From the NCBI GenBank assembly GCA_016214955.1, contig JACRMN010000023.1, positions 398,501-462,500 of the forward strand: 64,000 nt of DNA. Reading direction: 5' to 3'. The notes under the pieces were generated by a model, which did not search any database, was not told where the DNA came from, and saw only the letters and a list, made by a program, of their open reading frames with translations. A program made the position numbers and the translations under genes. The stretch comes from Deltaproteobacteria bacterium. GTDB lineage: Bacteria; Myxococcota; Myxococcia; Myxococcales; Anaeromyxobacteraceae. The first letter of the stretch is position 1. Each line of letters opens with the position of its first letter. This document shows positions 52,136 through 60,731 of this stretch, one piece after another.

Positions 52136-53200
52136 TCAGATGTCGATCTCGCCGTCGAGCATCAGCCAGCGATCGGGGTCGAGCACCTCGGCGCGCAGCG
52201 CCTCCGGCACCGACTCCGCGTGCACCATCAGCGGGCGGCTGCCGGGGCGCGGGAGGAAGCCGACGCGGCGCAGCCGGGGGCCGAAGGCCTGGTCGCCCAC
52301 GTAGCAGACGAGCAGCGAGTCCGCGCCCTGGTCGCGCAACCGCCCGGCCAGCGCCAGGAGCAGGGCCTCGTCGGTGTCGGGGTCCCGGTCGCTGAAGAGG
52401 TGGCGCACGAGGCCGGCGCCCCCCGCGAGCGAGCAGGCCGCGTAGCCGGCCAGCTGGCCGTCGGGCCCCTCCACGCCGACGAGCTGGTGGGCCTGGGTGA
52501 CGAAGCGCCCGTAGCGCCAGTCCAGGTAGCTGCCGGTCTGCTCCCCGACAACGCCGTACCGCCGGCGGGCGCGCTGCCAGAGCTCGTCGACGCGCCGGTC
52601 GCCCGGCGCCAGCGGGGTGGCGACCGCGGGGCGGCGCGCCAGCACCCGCAGGGCCCCGTCGAGGAGCCGCAGACCCAGATCCGCCGGCAGCGCGGCCGCC
52701 TGGGCCGCCGCCTTCCAGGGGAGGATCTCCCGCAGCTTGTAGAGGGAGCGGAGGGGCTTCACCCAGGTCGTGGCCTGGGCCACCTGGCGGTAGCCCAGCC
52801 GGCCGAACAGGGCCGCCGACTTCTGGTTGGGGTAGCCGTAGAGCAGCTCGATGCCGGCGGCCCGCGCCTCGGCCAGCAGCCCCCGCTGGATGGCCAGCGC
52901 CGCGCCCACCACCCGGTGGGCCCTGGCCACCGCGAAGTCGCAGAGCACGGCGCCGCGGCGCACCGCGCCCGCGGCCCAGGTGGCCCGCGGCAGGAACGAG
53001 CCGCAGCCGATGACCGCGCCGCTCTCGCGGTGCAGGCAGAGGCAGGTGGTGGCCGGTCCTCCGGGATTGGAGCGGTAGAGCCACTCGATGCGCGCGCCGA
53101 CATGCTCGGCGATGCGCGGGTCGGACATGTTCTCCGCCCAGAGCCGGCCCAGGGCCTCGCCATGCTCCTCCAGCCGGAGGGGGACGACCTCGTAGCTCAT
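52136..53200 (-). CDS. GNAT-family N-acyltransferase of the polysaccharide locus
   Basis: 354 residues, with two GNAT-like lobes. The N-terminal lobe has SFLPRATWAAGAVRRG and ARAHRVVGAALAIQRGLLAEAR (acetyl-CoA loop); the C-terminal lobe repeats the pattern more loosely. Proteins of this kind in exosortase-linked operons are thought to modify amino sugars or act as FemAB-like enzymes, but the substrate is not known. Sits 23 bases after the SGNH gene and 29 bases before the next glycosyltransferase. Confidence 0.78.
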   Translation of the reverse strand: MSYEVVPLRLEEHGEALGRLWAENMSDPRIAEHVGARIEWLYRSNPGGPATTCLCLHRESGAVIGCGSFLPRATWAAGAVRRGAVLCDFAVARAHRVVGAALAIQRGLLAEARAAGIELLYGYPNQKSAALFGRLGYRQVAQATTWVKPLRSLYKLREILPWKAAAQAAALPADLGLRLLDGALRVLARRPAVATPLAPGDRRVDELWQRARRRYGVVGEQTGSYLDWRYGRFVTQAHQLVGVEGPDGQLAGYAACSLAGGAGLVRHLFSDRDPDTDEALLLALAGRLRDQGADSLLVCYVGDQAFGPRLRRVGFLPRPGSRPLMVHAESVPEALRAEVLDPDRWLMLDGEIDI

Positions 53201-53223
53201 CTGCTCCCCGGCACCCCGCGGCC

Positions 53224-54039
53224 TCAGTCGACCGACGCCAGGGCCTCGAGCAGGTGCGCGGCCACCCAGCGCGACCCGAGCTCGTTGAGGTGCTTGCCGT
53301 CGGACGAGTACTCGGGCGCCAGCGCCGGCCAGGTCCGGCCGGCGGCCCGGAAGGTCGCGGTCTCGCCGTTGGGCCGGCGCGACTCGACGGCCGCCAGGTC
53401 GAAGAAGGGCTCCTTGCCCTGGTACTCCCGGCGCAGGAGCTCGTTGAAGCGCTCGCGGACCTGGTTGGCGTCGGCGCCCCAGAGCGGCCTGCCCAGCAGG
53501 CTCTTCACCAGCGCCTTGGGCCCGGTCTGCACGATGGTCAGCGGCGAGGTCACGTGGACGAAGCGCACCTTGGGGTGCGCCAGCCGCAGGGCCGCCAGCG
53601 CCGACCGGTACTCGGCGAAGACCCTGTCGACGTCGGTGCCGGGCGGGAAGTCGACGTAGCAGAACTTGAAGAGGGCGATGTCGGCGGCGCCGCCCATGCC
53701 GACCCGCAGCGTCTCCGAGAAGTCGGTGATCTTGGTGAGCGGCTCGTGGTTGCGGCCGTTGAGGGCGTGGGCGATGCCGGGGGTGGCGAGCGCGTCGGGG
53801 GCCCGGCTCTCCAGCAGCCTCAGGCCGGCCTCGGGGCGCAGGCGCGCCACCTGGGCGATGCCCTCGGCGATGTTCTGCCCCACCGACTGGTGGCCGAAGT
53901 AGACGCGCCTCCTGGCGAGCTTCTGCAGCCCCTCGGCGGGAAGCCTCTTCACGACGGCGTCGACGTCTTCTCGGGTCACGCCCTTCCCCTGGCAGGCGAG
54001 TGTGGCGAGCAGCGGAGTGATGAGCAGCAGCGCCTTCAT
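53224..54039 (-). CDS. SGNH-hydrolase-like lipoprotein
   Basis: 271 residues. A short lipoprotein signal ends LLATLAC (Cys16). The conserved RVYFGHQSVGQNI block near residue 45, a TSPLTI strand and a C-terminal SSDGKHLNELGSRW containing the Asp-x2-His-like pair fit the SGNH/GDSL superfamily, although the classic GDSL serine is not evident. Possibly an esterase acting on acylated polysaccharide outside the inner membrane. Confidence 0.7.
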   Translation of the reverse strand: MKALLLITPLLATLACQGKGVTREDVDAVVKRLPAEGLQKLARRRVYFGHQSVGQNIAEGIAQVARLRPEAGLRLLESRAPDALATPGIAHALNGRNHEPLTKITDFSETLRVGMGGAADIALFKFCYVDFPPGTDVDRVFAEYRSALAALRLAHPKVRFVHVTSPLTIVQTGPKALVKSLLGRPLWGADANQVRERFNELLRREYQGKEPFFDLAAVESRRPNGETATFRAAGRTWPALAPEYSSDGKHLNELGSRWVAAHLLEALASVD

Positions 54040-54061
54040 GGCGGCGGAGTGTCGCAGGCGA

Positions 54062-55627
54062 TCAGGCCTTTGGCAAGCCACGGGAACCCAGCAGCGCGCG
54101 GAGCTCGTCGCGCGCCTCGGGGACGGCGACCAGCACCAGGGCGGCGAACACCGCGCTGGTCGCCAGACCCGCCGCCACGAAGGCCACCGGCCCCTCGATG
54201 CGCAGCAGGCGCAGCGGCAGGAGCAGGGCGATGTAGCCCAGCGCCAGCGGCACGGAGCGGCGGTGGGAGCGGGCCCACTGGCCCAGCGAGATGCCGGCCT
54301 CCGCGCGCAGCAGGAAGGGGAACAGGATCCCCCGGAAGACGAGCATGGGGATGGCCGTCCCCAGGCACACCCCGTAGATGCCGTAGCGCCCGATGAGGGC
54401 GATGCTGAGGCCGAGGTTGGCCGCCGCCTCGGCCAGGGTGAGCGCGGTGATGCCGCGCAGCCGGCCCGAGGCCATGAGCAGCTTCTCGCCGGCGATGGTG
54501 AGCAGGGCCACGAAGTAGGCCGGGAGCATGATCTGGGTGACAAGGAACGCCTCCTCCACCCAGGGCTTGCGGATCCAGAGGCGCAGGAAGGGCAGGCCGA
54601 GCACGGCGATGTTGGCCAGCACCCAGCCGGTGACCAGGCCGGTGGTGAGGTTGGCCTTGTCCAGGAGCCGCTCGATGCCCTGGCGATCGTGGCGTTCGTG
54701 GAGGCCGGCGAAGCGCGGGAAGGTCATGGCGCCGATGACCGCGATGGCCATGTAGGCGATGTGGATGAGCCTCATCCCGATGGAGTAGACGGTGATGTGC
54801 TCGCTGGTGAGGAAGTAGCCGATGACCGCCGAATCGAGCTGGAACCGGACCAGCTCGCCGATCTGGATGAGGAAGGTGCCGGTGCCGTAGACGGCCAGCG
54901 CCCAGACGGTGGCCCTGTCGACGGCCCGCGGGCTGGGGCGGCGGGTCCAGGGGCAGAGCCACAGCGCCGAGCCCGTCATGGCCAGGTTGCGCACCAGGCT
55001 CTCGGCGAGGACCAGCAGGGCCAGGAGCCACAGCGAGATGCCGGTGCGGGAGAGCCAGAGCACCAGCCCCAGCTTGAACACGGTGTAGGTGAGGAACTCG
55101 ACCGAGTCGGGGATGAAGTAGAACGAGCGGGCGCGGAGGCTGGCCGGCTGGGGGTGCAGCAGCAGGTCGAGGAGACCCGCCAGGCCGAGCACGGCGATGA
55201 CCCCGCCCTTGCCGGCCAGGGCCTCGGGGAAGAGGCGCGGCAGGAGCACAGAGAGGATCCCGGTGGCCAGGAGCGCCAGCGAGGCCGCTCCGGCGAACAT
55301 CATGGCGCTGGAGCTGTGGATCTGCCGCAGGCGCGTCTGGTCGCCGCGGGCCAGCGCACCGGCGGTGAAGCGCAGCGTTCCGGCCGACATGCCCAGATCC
55401 AGCGCGCGCAGGTGGGTGATGAAGGAGTTGACCAGCAGCCAGGCCCCGTACTGCGCCTCGCCCAGGCCGAAGATCAGCGCCGGGGTGACGATGAAGCTGC
55501 CGGCGATGCCGATGAGCTGGCAGGACCACGAGGCCGCCAGGTTTCCCAGGTGCAGCCAGCGCCCCCTGCCCGGGCCCTCGGCTGCCTCTGCCTGGCCGGC
55601 GGCCGGCTCCGTCTCCGCGATTTCCAC
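54062..55627 (-). CDS. Wzx-type oligosaccharide flippase
   Basis: 521 residues, about 14 hydrophobic helices in the pattern of MATE-like/polysaccharide flippases. A short soluble N-terminus (EIAETEPAAG) precedes the first helix. It would move lipid-linked repeat units to the periplasmic face, supplying the polymerase at 41596. Family signatures are weak in such proteins, so the assignment rests on size, topology and context. Confidence 0.82.
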   Translation of the reverse strand: MEIAETEPAAGQAEAAEGPGRGRWLHLGNLAASWSCQLIGIAGSFIVTPALIFGLGEAQYGAWLLVNSFITHLRALDLGMSAGTLRFTAGALARGDQTRLRQIHSSSAMMFAGAASLALLATGILSVLLPRLFPEALAGKGGVIAVLGLAGLLDLLLHPQPASLRARSFYFIPDSVEFLTYTVFKLGLVLWLSRTGISLWLLALLVLAESLVRNLAMTGSALWLCPWTRRPSPRAVDRATVWALAVYGTGTFLIQIGELVRFQLDSAVIGYFLTSEHITVYSIGMRLIHIAYMAIAVIGAMTFPRFAGLHERHDRQGIERLLDKANLTTGLVTGWVLANIAVLGLPFLRLWIRKPWVEEAFLVTQIMLPAYFVALLTIAGEKLLMASGRLRGITALTLAEAAANLGLSIALIGRYGIYGVCLGTAIPMLVFRGILFPFLLRAEAGISLGQWARSHRRSVPLALGYIALLLPLRLLRIEGPVAFVAAGLATSAVFAALVLVAVPEARDELRALLGSRGLPKA

Positions 55628-55696
55628 GTGATGCTCCCCTGAAAGCGCGGGACCCTAGTCGCGAGGTGGCCGCCCCTCAAGGCCGGCCCCGCCCGT

Positions 55697-56725
55697 TCAG
55701 GGCACGGCGGTCGGCACGGGTCGCGGCGCTCTCCGCTCCAGACGGTCCTTCAGGACGAGGAAGGGCTTCTCGATGAGGTTGTAGGAGAAGGCGGCGTAGG
55801 CCACCAGCAGCACCGGCCGCAGCGCCAGCGGCATGTCGACGTTGTGGAAGGCGTCCAGGGCCGGCTGCGCCAGGTAGAGGGAGTAGGAGAGGCGCCCCAC
55901 CAGCTGCATGGGCGCCAGGTCCAGGAAGCGCGTGAACGGGTCGTCGGGGCGGTGGATGAGGGCGTGCGTGACCAGGGCCACCGCCACGGCCTCGACCAGG
56001 TGAGAGGGGCCGAGCACGTACTTGCCCGAGCGCGAGAACACGTAGATCGAGAGGAAGAACACCGTCCCGCCCAGCGCCGCCCAGCGCCAGCCGCGGAAGC
56101 GCTCCTCCTTGCCGTCGACGAAGGCCAGCAGGCAGCCCACCGCGATGGTGTCGAGCTGGGTCGGGGTGAAGAAGTCGATGTCGATGCCGGGGAAGGCGCT
56201 GGGCTGCAGGAAGCGCAGCGCGGCCGCCACGGCGATGACCCCGACCAGGATGCGCTGCGCGGACTTGCGGCCGGCCAGGAGCAGCGTGGCGGGCCAGAGG
56301 AGGTAGAAGTGCTCCTCGACGCACAGCGACCAGACCAGGCCCACAGTGGACTGATCCAGGCCGGCCTTGAGGTTGAAGGTGTAGGTGAGCAGGTAGGGCC
56401 ACACGTCGGCGCCCACGCGGGTCAGGCCCAGCCCGGCGACGATGGCGACGACCAGCAGGAAGAGGAGGTACGCCGGGGTGATGCGCAGGAAGCGCCGCCG
56501 GTAGAAGGCCGCCAGCGAGATGGTGCCGCTGCGGTCCAGCTCCTTGAGCAGCAGCGTGGTGATCAGGTACCCGGAGATGACGAAGAACACCTTCACCCCG
56601 GGTGCACCGAGCGGCTTGACCGCGTCGGCGATGCGGCCACCCACGACCATGGGGACGTAGTGGCTGATCGACACCAGCAGGATGGAAATGGCCCGCAGCC
56701 CGTCGAGGGCGTGGATGCGCTTCAT
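55697..56725 (-). CDS. OafA-type acyltransferase 3 family membrane protein
   Basis: 342 residues, about ten hydrophobic helices. The family motifs RIHALDGLRAISILLVSISHY (near the N-terminus) and FFVISGYLITTLLLKE are present, with an early Arg/His pair thought to be catalytic. Such proteins add acetyl or other acyl groups to surface polysaccharide. First gene of the minus-strand array; the next gene follows after 69 bases. Confidence 0.87.
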   Translation of the reverse strand: MKRIHALDGLRAISILLVSISHYVPMVVGGRIADAVKPLGAPGVKVFFVISGYLITTLLLKELDRSGTISLAAFYRRRFLRITPAYLLFLLVVAIVAGLGLTRVGADVWPYLLTYTFNLKAGLDQSTVGLVWSLCVEEHFYLLWPATLLLAGRKSAQRILVGVIAVAAALRFLQPSAFPGIDIDFFTPTQLDTIAVGCLLAFVDGKEERFRGWRWAALGGTVFFLSIYVFSRSGKYVLGPSHLVEAVAVALVTHALIHRPDDPFTRFLDLAPMQLVGRLSYSLYLAQPALDAFHNVDMPLALRPVLLVAYAAFSYNLIEKPFLVLKDRLERRAPRPVPTAVP

Positions 56726-56867
56726 GGGCGAGTCAGCTTAACACAGCACTTCGGGGGAGGCTCCGGTCCGGCGCCGCCGCGGTCCGGTGACACCGAGTGC
56801 GGGTACCTGTCGACGTGCGCATGGATCCGCGACCTCGACTGGGGGTATGATTCGCGCCGGAAAATCC

Positions 56868-57773
56868 ATGGAACCGCTGGTCTCCGCCGTCATACCTACA
56901 TACAACTACGGCCACTTCGTGGCACGCGCCGTGGAGAGCGTGCTGGCGCAGACCTACCACCCCCTCGAGTGCGTGGTGGTCGACGACGGCTCGACCGACG
57001 ACACCCCCTCGGTGCTCGGGCCCTACCAGGACCGCATCCGGGTGATCCGGCAGGCGAACCGCGGCCTCTCGGCGGCGCGCAACGCAGGCATCGCCGCGGC
57101 GCGCGGCCCGCTGCTGGCGCTCCTCGACGCCGACGACGCCTGGAAGCCGGAGAAGATCGCGCGGCAGGTGGCACTGCTGGCCCAGGACCCGGAGGTCGGG
57201 GCGGTGGGGTGCGGCGTGGAGCTGGCCGACGCCGCCGGGAACCGGCGCACCGTCCCGGTGCGCACCATTCCCGAGGCGCACCCGGCGCGGCTGCGCAGCG
57301 TGGCGCTGCGCGAGGCCTGGGTGGAAGGGTCGGGATCGGGCGCCCTCATCCCGCGCCGCGTCCTCGACGAGGTGGGCCCTTTCGACGAAGGGCTGCGCGC
57401 CGCCGAGGACTGGGACATGTGGCTCCGCATCGCGGCGCGCTACCGGATCCGCAACGTCCCCGAGACGCTGGTCACCATCTCGCGCCACGGCACCGGCACC
57501 TTCCGCAACGCCGAGAAGATGCAGTCCGCCCAGCTGGCGGTGTACGGGTCGGCGGTGGCGCGCTGGCCGGTGGAGCTGGATGCCATCACCCGGCGCCGGA
57601 TGCGGGCGCTCATCCTGGCCGACGCCGGCGGGGAGCTGGCGGCCGCGGGCCACGTCGGGCCGGCCCTCTCCCGCTACCTGGCGTCGCTCGGGACCTGGCC
57701 CTTCCAGGCGATGCGGTGGCGCATCGCCGCCAACCTCTGCCGGCGTGCGGTGCGGGAGGGCCGACCGGCGTGA
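56868..57773 (+). CDS. family 2 glycosyltransferase
   Basis: 301 residues starting MEPLVSAVIPTYN. GT-A signatures: DDGSTDD, NRGLSAARNAGI, LDADDAW and EDWDMW. A processive or single-addition inverting transferase for the repeat unit. Alternative ATGs at 56847 and 56787 would add N-terminal residues not typical of the family; the ribosome site is weak for all three. Confidence 0.86.
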   Translation: MEPLVSAVIPTYNYGHFVARAVESVLAQTYHPLECVVVDDGSTDDTPSVLGPYQDRIRVIRQANRGLSAARNAGIAAARGPLLALLDADDAWKPEKIARQVALLAQDPEVGAVGCGVELADAAGNRRTVPVRTIPEAHPARLRSVALREAWVEGSGSGALIPRRVLDEVGPFDEGLRAAEDWDMWLRIAARYRIRNVPETLVTISRHGTGTFRNAEKMQSAQLAVYGSAVARWPVELDAITRRRMRALILADAGGELAAAGHVGPALSRYLASLGTWPFQAMRWRIAANLCRRAVREGRPA

Positions 57774-57902
57774 TGGGCTCGCGCCCACCTGGCGGGGGCC
57801 GCCCGCCCCTCTCGCCACGCGCTCCCCGGGATTCTGCGCCCGGGTCGCAGCGCGCGCGGAGGCGATGGCAGGCTCCACCGCAGTCGCCGGTGAGGACGTG
57901 AC

Positions 57903-58952
57903 ATGACAGCGCGCCGCCTCAGTCGCATGCTGGGCCCCGGTGCCAAGTCCTGGCTCTCCGACGCGGCGAGCCTCTTCGGGCTCTACCGGGTCGCGGGCAG
58001 GCGCTACGGCGGGGTGGGGCTGATCTTCGCGCTGCACCGGGTGACCCGCCCTGGCGTCCCCCTGCTCTGGCCCGGGTACGAGGTGGCCGTCGACCAGCTC
58101 TCCCGCGTCCTCGTCGAGACGCGGCGCCTGGGCTTCGAGATCGTCTCGCTCGACGAGGTGCACCGCCGCCTGACGGAGGGAGAGCACCGCACGCCCTTCG
58201 CAGCCTTCACCTTCGACGACGGCTATGCCGACAACCTCCATCTGGCGCTGCCGGTGTTCCGCGAGCACCGGGCTCCGCTCTGCGTGTATGTTGCCACCGG
58301 GCTGGTGGAGCGCACCGCGTCCTACTGGTGGGGCGCCCTGGCCGACGTGGTGCACGCGCACGACCACATCCGCCTTCCCGAGCCAGTTCCCGGCCTCCCC
58401 GCCGAGCTGGAGGCGGCCACGCTGCCGCAGAAGCGGCACGCCTACGACACCCTCAACGACTTCCTCCACGTGGCCCCGCCCTCCGTCGCCGAGCAGATCT
58501 TCCGGGCGCACGGCGTCGATGCGAGCGCGGTCCTGGACCGCGACCTGCTCAGCGTGGCCCAGGTGCGGGAGCTGGCCGCCGAGCCGCTGGTGACCATCGG
58601 CGCCCACGGGGTGCGCCACCGCCCGCTCTCGGCCCTGGATGCCTCGGACTGCGCGGAGGAGCTGGCCGCGTCGCGCCGGATCCTCGAGGGCTGGGTCCAG
58701 CGCCCGGTGGTCCACCTCGCCTACCCGTTCGGCGGCCCCGCCGCCTGCGGCCGGCGCGAGTTCGAGCTGGCCCGGAGCGCCGGCTACGCCACCGCGGTGA
58801 CCACCCGACGCGGCAACCTCTTCCCGTCCCACCGCGAGCACCTCCACGGGCTGCCGCGCCGGGAGATCCCGCTCGACCGGCTGCGGCTGCGCCACGCACT
58901 CTACGGCATCGAGTCGCTGGTGCGACGCGACCCCTTGGTCCAGCTCGGCTGA
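57903..58952 (+). CDS. NodB-type polysaccharide deacetylase
   Basis: 349 residues. The NodB homology region (about 95-290) has TFDDGYADN (Asp-Asp base/metal), HGVRHRPLS (metal His-x3-His) and YPFGGP. It would remove N-acetyl groups from the polysaccharide. No signal peptide was seen, so it may act in the cytoplasm on lipid-linked intermediates. Follows the glycosyltransferase after 129 bases, convergent with another. Confidence 0.87.
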   Translation: MTARRLSRMLGPGAKSWLSDAASLFGLYRVAGRRYGGVGLIFALHRVTRPGVPLLWPGYEVAVDQLSRVLVETRRLGFEIVSLDEVHRRLTEGEHRTPFAAFTFDDGYADNLHLALPVFREHRAPLCVYVATGLVERTASYWWGALADVVHAHDHIRLPEPVPGLPAELEAATLPQKRHAYDTLNDFLHVAPPSVAEQIFRAHGVDASAVLDRDLLSVAQVRELAAEPLVTIGAHGVRHRPLSALDASDCAEELAASRRILEGWVQRPVVHLAYPFGGPAACGRREFELARSAGYATAVTTRRGNLFPSHREHLHGLPRREIPLDRLRLRHALYGIESLVRRDPLVQLG

Positions 58953-58959
58953 GCCGGGC

Positions 58960-58973
58960 CGGCCTTCAGGCCG
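58960..58973. terminator. short hairpin between convergent genes
   Basis: CGGCC/GGCCG with a 4-base loop TTCA; the loop carries the stop codon of the minus-strand glycosyltransferase. Weak but well placed. Confidence 0.3.
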
Positions 58974-59991
58974 CCGCGGGGTCGCGGGGGGGAAGCCGCT
59001 CGGGCTCTCCCCAGTCGCGCTGCCGCAGGTAGCGGGCCGCGCCGGCCAGGAACCCGGCGCCGTGCGAGGCGACGATCACCGGGAAGATGGCCCAGGTGGT
59101 GAGCAGCTGCCGCAGCCCGCCGCCGCGCCCGACGCGGACGGCCTCCAGGAAGGTGCCGGCGGCGTAGAGCCCGAGCGCCCAGGGCGTGAGCGGCTGCACC
59201 GGCCAGGTGAGGAGCAGCGCCGCGCCCAGGACCAGCGCCACCGCCGGGAGCACGGGCCGCACCGAGAGGAGCCGGCCGTGCTTGGCCACGGTGCGGGCCC
59301 GGCCCTGGCCGTACCGGTAGTACTGGCGCGCCAGGGCCGCGAAGGAGGCCCGCGGGTAGTAGTGGACCACGATCTCCTTCGAGAGGAACACGCGGCCGCC
59401 GGCGGCGATGATGCGCTGGTTGAGCTCGGCGTCCTCGTTGGTGGCGGCCCCCGGGTCGTAGAGCCCGACCCGCTCGAAGACCCGCCGCCGGAAGGCACCC
59501 AGGAAGACGGTGTCGACGAAGCCCTCCTCGCCTGCCGACCGGTAGCGGGCATTCCCCACCCCCAGCGGGCTCTGCAGGGCGGCGCAGAGCGCCCGCTGGA
59601 ACGGGGTGTGGGCCCGGGGGCGCTGGGCCCCGCCGACGTTGTCGGCGCCCGTTCGATCGAGCGCCTCCACGCACCGTCGGACGTAGTCCGGCGCGTACTC
59701 GCAGTGCACGTCCATGCGGACCAGCACCTCGCCGCGCGCCCGCCGGATGGCGGCGTTCATCCCCGGGGCCTGGAGGCGGTCCGGGTTGTCGACCATCGCC
59801 ACCCGCGGGTCCTCCGCGGCGACGCGGGCGATGATCTCCCGGGTGCCGTCGCGCGAGCCGCCGTCGGTCACCAGGATCTCCAGCTTGTCGGCCGGGTAGT
59901 CCTGCTGGCGCACGCTGCCCAGGCAAGCCTCGATGTAGCGCGCCTCCTGGAGGCACGGCATGACGATGGTGACGGTGGGGAGCCAGCCCAA
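58966..59991 (-). CDS. family 2 glycosyltransferase with C-terminal membrane helices
   Basis: 341 residues. The GT-A half has VTIVMPCLQEARYIE, TDGGSRDGT, MDVHCEY and GAFRRRVFERVGLYD, then EDAELNQRI and the QYYRYGQGR stretch (an RxxRW-like site). Two or three hydrophobic helices follow (about 240-330). Similar in outline to exosortase-associated and cellulose-type transferases. Divergent from the Wza-like gene. Confidence 0.87.
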   Translation of the reverse strand: MGWLPTVTIVMPCLQEARYIEACLGSVRQQDYPADKLEILVTDGGSRDGTREIIARVAAEDPRVAMVDNPDRLQAPGMNAAIRRARGEVLVRMDVHCEYAPDYVRRCVEALDRTGADNVGGAQRPRAHTPFQRALCAALQSPLGVGNARYRSAGEEGFVDTVFLGAFRRRVFERVGLYDPGAATNEDAELNQRIIAAGGRVFLSKEIVVHYYPRASFAALARQYYRYGQGRARTVAKHGRLLSVRPVLPAVALVLGAALLLTWPVQPLTPWALGLYAAGTFLEAVRVGRGGGLRQLLTTWAIFPVIVASHGAGFLAGAARYLRQRDWGEPERLPPRDPAAA

Positions 59992-60046
59992 GGCGGCGCG
60001 AGGCTAGCAAATGGCCGGTGTGCCGTCCACGCGCGCCCGGCGCGCG

Positions 60047-60076
60047 TTGACTCCCCGAGCAGTCCGCCGCTAGAGT
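60047..60076 (+). promoter_or_regulatory. sigma-70-like promoter of the Wza-like gene
   Basis: TTGACT (60047-60052), 18-base spacer, TAGAGT (60071-60076), followed by about 45 bases of leader to the ATG. Good -35, moderate -10, in the gap divergent from the glycosyltransferase. Confidence 0.6.
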
Positions 60077-60128
60077 CTGCCCGCCTCAGGACACCGCGCC
60101 GTCTCCTCTCTCGACCGGTCACCCCGTC

Positions 60129-60710
60129 ATGAGATCCGCCCTCCTCTCCCTCCTGCTCCTCGGCGCCTGCGCCGGAGCGCGGCCCTACGACTACTCCCGG
60201 GAGCCGGATCCCCGGCGCGCCGAGTACATCATCGGCCCGGCCGACCAGCTGTCGGTGCAGGTGTGGAAGAACCCGGAGCTCTCCAAGGACGTCTCGGTCC
60301 GCCCCGACGGGACCGTCACCCTGCCGCTCATCGGCGACATCAAGGCCGCCGGCCAGACCCCCACCCAGCTCCGCGAGGAGATCGTGCGGCAGCTCGGGCG
60401 CTTCGTCCGCGGCGAGGGGCTGGTGGTGACCGTGGGGGTCACCGGCGTGAACAGCTACACGTTCACCGTGAGCGGCAACGTCGAGCGAGCCGGCGTCTAC
60501 TCCTCGCAGCGCTACGTCACCGTGCTGGAGGCCATCCAGCTGGCCGGCGGCCCCAACCGCTTCGCCTCACCGGGCGGCATCGAGATCTACCGCCGCGATG
60601 CCGAGGGGAAGGTGCGCGCCATCCCCATCGACTACCCGGCGCTGCTGGCCGGCCGGCGGCCCGAGTCCAACGTGGCCATCCTGGCCGGCGACCAGATCAA
60701 CGTCCCCTGA
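60129..60710 (+). CDS. Wza-like polysaccharide export lipoprotein
   Basis: 193 residues. Signal ending LLLLGAC (Cys14). A Poly_export domain (about 33-112: YIIGPADQLSVQVWKNPELSKDVSV-type) is followed by one SLBB domain (about 115-190). Outer-membrane export channel subunit for the locus polymer. Shorter than E. coli Wza (about 380 residues), lacking the C-terminal amphipathic helix that forms its outer-membrane pore, so a short exosortase-type version. Confidence 0.88.
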   Translation: MRSALLSLLLLGACAGARPYDYSREPDPRRAEYIIGPADQLSVQVWKNPELSKDVSVRPDGTVTLPLIGDIKAAGQTPTQLREEIVRQLGRFVRGEGLVVTVGVTGVNSYTFTVSGNVERAGVYSSQRYVTVLEAIQLAGGPNRFASPGGIEIYRRDAEGKVRAIPIDYPALLAGRRPESNVAILAGDQINVP

Positions 60711-60731
60711 TCGCCGGCTGCCCCCGGCGGC

